Below, in pieces: positions 60,328-64,000 of a stretch of 64,000 bases of DNA. Position 1 is the first letter of the stretch, and each line of letters opens with the position of its first letter. The translations under genes and the position numbers were made by a program. The notes under the pieces were generated by a model. That model was not told where the DNA came from and did no database searches. It saw nothing but the letters and a program-made list of their open reading frames with translations. Location of the stretch: contig NZ_CP096019.1 in NCBI RefSeq assembly GCF_023115355.1, positions 1,426,001 to 1,490,000 on the forward strand, written 5' to 3'. The stretch is from Halocatena salina (GTDB taxonomy: Archaea; Halobacteriota; Halobacteria; Halobacteriales; Haloarculaceae).

Positions 60328-60789
60328 CTATGCCGAAGGGGATTCGGTCTCGGAGAGATCGAAGTCGTCGTAGTCGATGCCGATCGTCCGGTCGTCCGCG
60401 AGCGTTCTGATGGTGGTGGTGAGCCCGTCGTCCGCTCGGTCGGACAGTTCAATTGCCGTCTGACGGTCGTAGTACAAGGGACAACAGACGGCGACCTCTC
60501 GATCAGTGTCACAGGTAACCGTGAGCACGAACGTGACGCCCCCGTCTTCGGCCCGGTACAATTCGGTGGTATCGAATGCAGCCTCGGAAACGGCTGTTTG
60601 GAGCTGATCGAACTCGTTGTCAGGAACGAGCACGTCGAAGCGGGGAGGTTCACCCGGAAGCGGTGTCACGTCGCCGGGATGAAGTTCAACGACCGTCCAA
60701 CCAGCAGCCCGGTAGTCGTTTGCCGTCGCTTCCATGTCGTCAATCACGGCTTCCCACTGCTCGGAAACCGACTCGATCGGTGTGTCCAT
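60328..60789 (-). CDS. Haloarchaeal protein (DUF7529-like)
   Basis: The 153-residue protein reads MDTPIESVSEQWEAVIDDMEAT, AAGWTVVELHPGDVTPLPGE, FDVLVPDNEFDQLQ and an end VAVCCPLYYDRQTAIEL with strand-rich composition. From memory it matches DUF7529, a haloarchaeal family without known function. The stop touches the end of the DUF5806-like gene (next base). The frame stays open 140 codons upstream, but homology fixes the start at 60789. Confidence 0.75.
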   Translation of the reverse strand: MDTPIESVSEQWEAVIDDMEATANDYRAAGWTVVELHPGDVTPLPGEPPRFDVLVPDNEFDQLQTAVSEAAFDTTELYRAEDGGVTFVLTVTCDTDREVAVCCPLYYDRQTAIELSDRADDGLTTTIRTLADDRTIGIDYDDFDLSETESPSA

Positions 60790-61232
60790 ACCCTCTTTCA
60801 CAGAGCAACGCGCATAGGGATTATCTTCTGCTAGATGCTCGATCGTCGGGCTGGCAGAGGTTTGATAGAGGAAGCGGCAGCCACCGTCGCCCGTGCATGA
60901 ATCATCGGCTGAGGGAAAGAAGACATCTACAACACGGAGCGTGGCACACACAGTTCGGTTGTTTTTGGTGTTTCTGACAGCCAACATCCGTGGATCGACA
61001 CCACCAATCCGACATCGGTGGTACGAGAACGTCGTCGTGTATGCCAAGCCGGATCTTCGGCGGACGGGATCACGGCTTGATCTGATCGGGTTCAAAGCAG
61101 CACCGATCGACGAGTGTGCACGGACACAGCCACAGTGATGGCGTGGTGTTCGACGCGCCGATCCGTCTCGCTGGCGCTGAAACCGACGGCACCGGCTGGG
61201 AAAGAACAACCGTTCTGACCGCCGAACATGGG
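60790..61232. other. Intergenic stretch upstream of the DUF7529-like gene
   Basis: These 443 bases lie between the CCA-enzyme gene and the DUF7529-like gene, both on the minus strand. A TATA-like ATTATCC lies near 60818. On the minus strand the frame stays open and includes Cys-containing SCTGDGGCRFLYQTS ahead of the DUF7529-like start. I cannot tell whether it is coding. Confidence 0.4.
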
Positions 61233-62582
61233 CTACGGTTTCGGGTCGAAGTAGCGGGCGAACTCTGTACCGAACGTCTCTGCGAGTGTCGCTGTTCGTG
61301 CGCCGACCAAGATTTCGTAGTCCTCGTGGAGCGCGTCCTCGATGTCGACGCCGAGCGCGATCGAGAACAGCCGGTCTTCGAGCACCGAGCGGACGCTCGT
61401 GAGTTCGCGAGAGCGCTCGACCACATACCGGTCACCGTCGATGAACGGACCGTACGCGTCACTATCGGCGTACTTCTCGTAGAAGCCGCTCGCGTGTTCG
61501 ACGGCGTCGACGGGCGGTCCTTGGTGGCGTTCGACTGCCGGACGGTCAGTAACCTCACATTCGACGAACAACACGGCGTGTTCGTCTGCGAACGTTGCCG
61601 CCCGGAGGGGATCGAAGCCCCGCCGATCCAGTTCGTCGCGGAGTCCTCGAAGTGATCGATCGAGTTGGGGATACAGCTGGTCATCGACGAGATCAGGGGC
61701 ATCGAACCGCACCGCGATCGGCGTCGTCTCGCGGCGGGTGATCTGGGTGCGCATCTCCGCGGGAGAGAGCGGCTCGGGATCGTCCGGAACGAACCGGTCG
61801 ACTGTAGGATCGTCACGGAACGCCCGAGCGTGGTGGATCAGCCGAGCGACGTTGCGCTCGGCACAGACCGCAGCGACATTGCGCTCTGGGTCAGTGGGAT
61901 CGATCACGACCAGCGGCGCGTCGAACGAGCGTTCTCTGTGTCCTTCGAGATCGATCGTGACGGGTAGGGTCCACTCAGCGACGGATTCGATGAACGATCG
62001 GAAGCTACTGTATTCGAGCACGAGCAGCTCGGTCAGATAGCCCGAGAAGCCCCGTGTTCTGAGATCGCTACCGTAGACACCGATCCCCCGCAGAAAGCCT
62101 TTTGCGAGACGAACAGCTCCCGCGGTCTCGGGATCGAGACGAGCAGCGACGTATTCAGTGTGAAACGGCGTTCGATCGACCGCCGATTGGATCGCGCTAG
62201 CGCTCTCGACAGCGAAACACGGCACGACGTCTACGCCAAATCCCGAGCGTTCGCCCGTCACGTACGGATGCTCTGCGAACTCCTCGCGGCCATCGGGAAG
62301 CACATTCCACCCGACACGTAACCCGTATCGTTCGAGCTGCTCGCGCGAAAGATCGGGAGAAAATCGGACGAACACGTCGATGTCTCGGTCACCGCTGATC
62401 CACGTGTTCCGCGCGGTCGAACCGACCTGTAACACGTCTGCCGAGACGGGTAGCTCCTCAACAGCCTCCTCCGCCCGCGCGGTGAGCGCCGCCGCGGTCT
62501 CCGCAAGGCGTTCTCGTTCCGTCTGATCGGGGTCGACACGCGAACGAACCCGATCGGTGACCGCATCGAACGCATCGCACAT
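61233..62582 (-). CDS. cca: CCA tRNA nucleotidyltransferase, archaeal class I
   Basis: The 449-residue protein adds CCA to tRNA 3' ends; none of the window's tRNAs encode CCA. The polymerase signature is VGSTARNTWISGDRDIDVFVRF with the Asp pair near 66-68, and a third acidic residue appears in VDVVPCF near 117. YVAARL and VRLAKGFLRGIGVYGS follow as in the archaeal enzyme. It has the class I architecture, not the bacterial HD-domain type. A tRNA-Asn gene lies divergently 118 bases upstream. Confidence 0.95.
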   Translation of the reverse strand: MCDAFDAVTDRVRSRVDPDQTERERLAETAAALTARAEEAVEELPVSADVLQVGSTARNTWISGDRDIDVFVRFSPDLSREQLERYGLRVGWNVLPDGREEFAEHPYVTGERSGFGVDVVPCFAVESASAIQSAVDRTPFHTEYVAARLDPETAGAVRLAKGFLRGIGVYGSDLRTRGFSGYLTELLVLEYSSFRSFIESVAEWTLPVTIDLEGHRERSFDAPLVVIDPTDPERNVAAVCAERNVARLIHHARAFRDDPTVDRFVPDDPEPLSPAEMRTQITRRETTPIAVRFDAPDLVDDQLYPQLDRSLRGLRDELDRRGFDPLRAATFADEHAVLFVECEVTDRPAVERHQGPPVDAVEHASGFYEKYADSDAYGPFIDGDRYVVERSRELTSVRSVLEDRLFSIALGVDIEDALHEDYEILVGARTATLAETFGTEFARYFDPKP

Positions 62583-62700
62583 AGCACGTCGGTAGATCCT
62601 CTGGTGGTAAAGCGTGTCGGACCGCGAAAGCGACCGGACCGCGAAAGCGAAAAGGATTTCAAGCGAATGCGACTACCATTTACCACGTGACAAACGACGG

Positions 62701-62773
62701 GCCGCCATAGCTCAGCTGGTAGAGCACCTCGCTGTTAACGAGGTTGTCCCAGGTTCGAGCCCTGGTGGTGGCG
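62701..62773 (+). tRNA. trnN: tRNA-Asn (GTT)
   Basis: GCCGCCATAGCTCAGC opens the acceptor stem, closed by TGGTGGC with a G-T wobble. The anticodon loop is CTGTTAA (GTT) between CTCG-rich stems. The T arm is CCAGGTTCGAGCCCTGG. Discriminator G; no intron, no encoded CCA. A CATTTACC box near 62680 is its promoter. Confidence 0.97.
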
Positions 62774-62791
62774 TTTTCTGACATCACACGG

Positions 62792-63979
62792 TCACCACGC
62801 GTTTTCGAGAACGGCTTTGATCTCCGATTCCGTCGGATCGAGTCCGTTCGGCGTGTTTTCCATCAGTCCGTCAGTGACAACTGCATTTGCGACCGCTGAC
62901 AGCTCTTCCCGTGAGAGATCCGGTACGGATCGGAGACGGGCAGGCAGACCGAGCGAATCACGGACGTCAGTGACCGCATCGATGACGGCCGTGGCTGGGT
63001 CGTCGCTCGCACCGACACCGAGCGCAGCAGCGATCTTCGCGCACCGACCGTCGACCCGATCGAACAACAGTTCAAGCGCGTGGGGTGCGATGATGGCATG
63101 GGCTGCACCCTGCTGGACATCGTAGCCACGGGAGATACCGTGACCGAACGCGTGAATCAGCGACAGCGTCGATCCAGTGTTCCGCGAAACGCCGTACTGT
63201 ACTAGTATCGTTCCCTCGATCGCGTCGTGAAGTGCGTTGTCGTGCGCACCGGAGCCGAGTCGCGGAAGGCCCTCGGCAAGCAACGTTAGCCCCCGCATCG
63301 CCGTCGCGTCCGTGATGGGCGTCCGGTTCGGTGCGTACAGCGATTCGATCCCTTTATCAAAGCCGTTCATCGCAGAGGCACACAGGATCTCATGGGGCGT
63401 CGTCTCGATCAACGCCGGATCGTACACGAGTGCCTCGGGCATGAGCCGCTCGTCGAACACGCCACCATGAACCGTCGGCCGGTCGTCGGGATCAGCAGTG
63501 ATTCCAGCAGCAATTGAGAGATCTGCACCGGCCAACGTGGTTGGTACCACGAACACGGGTAGCACGTCCGTTTCGGGATGAGAGATGAATCCCGATTCGA
63601 GAAACTCGGATCGGATCGTCTCTCGCGAGCGGTCGTCGGTCGCAAGCACGCTCATAACCGTCGCTACGTCGAGACTGCTTCCCCCGCCGAGACTCACCAC
63701 CGCGTCGGCATCACTCGTACGCAACCGCTCAACGCCATCGAGTACAGTGTTCAATCGCTTTTCGGGCGTCGTCTTTGCGAACACGCCAGCCAGCCGGTCG
63801 CCAACCCCTTCTCGAACCGGGTCTACGACGCTAGGGGTGTTCCCAACCGTGGAGCCGGTGACGAGGAGCGCGCGATCGACATCCCGACGAGCGAGCTCCT
63901 CACCCATCGTGGCAACACTCTCACGACCGTACACGATCGTTCCCGGTTCATACTCGAACCTGAACGAATCAGTCGTCAT
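62792..63979 (-). CDS. Iron-alcohol-dehydrogenase-fold protein with missing metal ligands
   Basis: The 395-residue protein has the full group III dehydrogenase fold: FRFEYEPGTIVYG start, GGGSSLDVATVMS near 98-110 (NAD loop) and a helical C-terminal domain. Compared with lactaldehyde reductase numbering, ligand D196 is N205, H200 is K209 and H277 is Q290; only H276 and H280 (HAFGH) match H263 and H267. So the usual iron or zinc site is not intact, and metal-dependent alcohol oxidation is doubtful. It could bind another ligand or have a changed site. The upstream 21 bases reach the right edge of the window. Confidence 0.88.
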   Translation of the reverse strand: MTTDSFRFEYEPGTIVYGRESVATMGEELARRDVDRALLVTGSTVGNTPSVVDPVREGVGDRLAGVFAKTTPEKRLNTVLDGVERLRTSDADAVVSLGGGSSLDVATVMSVLATDDRSRETIRSEFLESGFISHPETDVLPVFVVPTTLAGADLSIAAGITADPDDRPTVHGGVFDERLMPEALVYDPALIETTPHEILCASAMNGFDKGIESLYAPNRTPITDATAMRGLTLLAEGLPRLGSGAHDNALHDAIEGTILVQYGVSRNTGSTLSLIHAFGHGISRGYDVQQGAAHAIIAPHALELLFDRVDGRCAKIAAALGVGASDDPATAVIDAVTDVRDSLGLPARLRSVPDLSREELSAVANAVVTDGLMENTPNGLDPTESEIKAVLENAW

Positions 63980-64000
63980 ACACGACGGTTCGAGTGGGAT

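Noticed and set aside
1-64000. CRISPR array, transposase genes or rRNA genes
   Set aside because: No regularly spaced repeats, transposase motifs or rRNA sequence were recognised on either strand.

Overview
The window is a piece of a haloarchaeal (class Halobacteria) chromosome. The proteins are acidic and the DNA is GC-rich with AT-rich promoters. Many starts sit about 27 bases after a TTTAWA-like TATA box, which is the leaderless arrangement usual in haloarchaea. Window genes include PCNA, an archaeal CCA-adding enzyme, CobY, a halobacterial glucose dehydrogenase, an intron-bearing tRNA-Trp and several small protein families found only in haloarchaea. I cannot fix the genus from sequence alone.

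Layout. 1-6.8 kb: the start of an M32 carboxypeptidase, an M20 deacylase, a PIN-KH ATPase, a BFN-domain protein, a GYD protein and a Zn/Cd-type P1B ATPase. 6.9-8 kb: a hypothetical gene and a 0.6-kb gap with two copies of a dispersed repeat. 8-11.4 kb: three enzymes of the semi-phosphorylative Entner-Doudoroff pathway (glucose dehydrogenase, KDG/KDPG aldolase, gluconate dehydratase). 11.5-20 kb: an AI-2E-type permease, a GT-C glycosyltransferase, IlvA, MsrA, an aldo/keto reductase, small zinc-ribbon proteins and PCNA. 20-25 kb: an SDR protein, the cobalamin enzymes CobA/CobO and CbiP, a GNAT-zinc-ribbon fusion and a ComA-like synthase.

25.2-29.8 kb is the most unusual part: an apparent archaeal class II lanthipeptide locus. 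A 48-residue candidate precursor has an acidic leader and a Cys/Ser/Thr-rich core. It is transcribed divergently from a 1045-residue LanM synthetase, which is followed after 4 bases by a 218-residue protein that may resemble a LanB elimination domain. The precursor promoter carries a perfect palindrome between its TATA box and start codon. No transporter or leader peptidase is nearby.

29.8-41.4 kb: a PrpD-family enzyme, VapBC, S-adenosylhomocysteine hydrolase, tRNA-Trp, an operon pairing a di-iron R2-like protein with a small protein and a 2Fe-2S ferredoxin, a Tat-exported beta-propeller protein, two regulators and a YchF-type GTPase. The tRNA-Trp intron is 195 nt. It holds a C/D guide RNA for C34 and U39 plus two 45-nt hairpin repeats, and a 60-bp repeat duplicates the tRNA 3' end next door. 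41.4-48.6 kb: a bactofilin-like protein, small proteins, an Orc1/Cdc6-like ATPase, glycerol kinase with a membrane partner, and a broken secreted-protein gene. 48.8-53.6 kb: a tightly overlapping cobalamin operon (HAD, cbiB, cobS, cobY, cobD, cbiZ) for nucleotide-loop assembly and cobinamide salvage; it complements cobA/cbiP 27 kb away. 53.8-64 kb: an Mrr-like protein, tRNA-Lys, small haloarchaeal proteins, ferredoxin-nitrite reductase, GNAT and Usp proteins, the CCA enzyme, tRNA-Asn, and an iron-alcohol-dehydrogenase-fold protein missing most metal ligands.

Family assignments were made by eye and memory; no database search was run.
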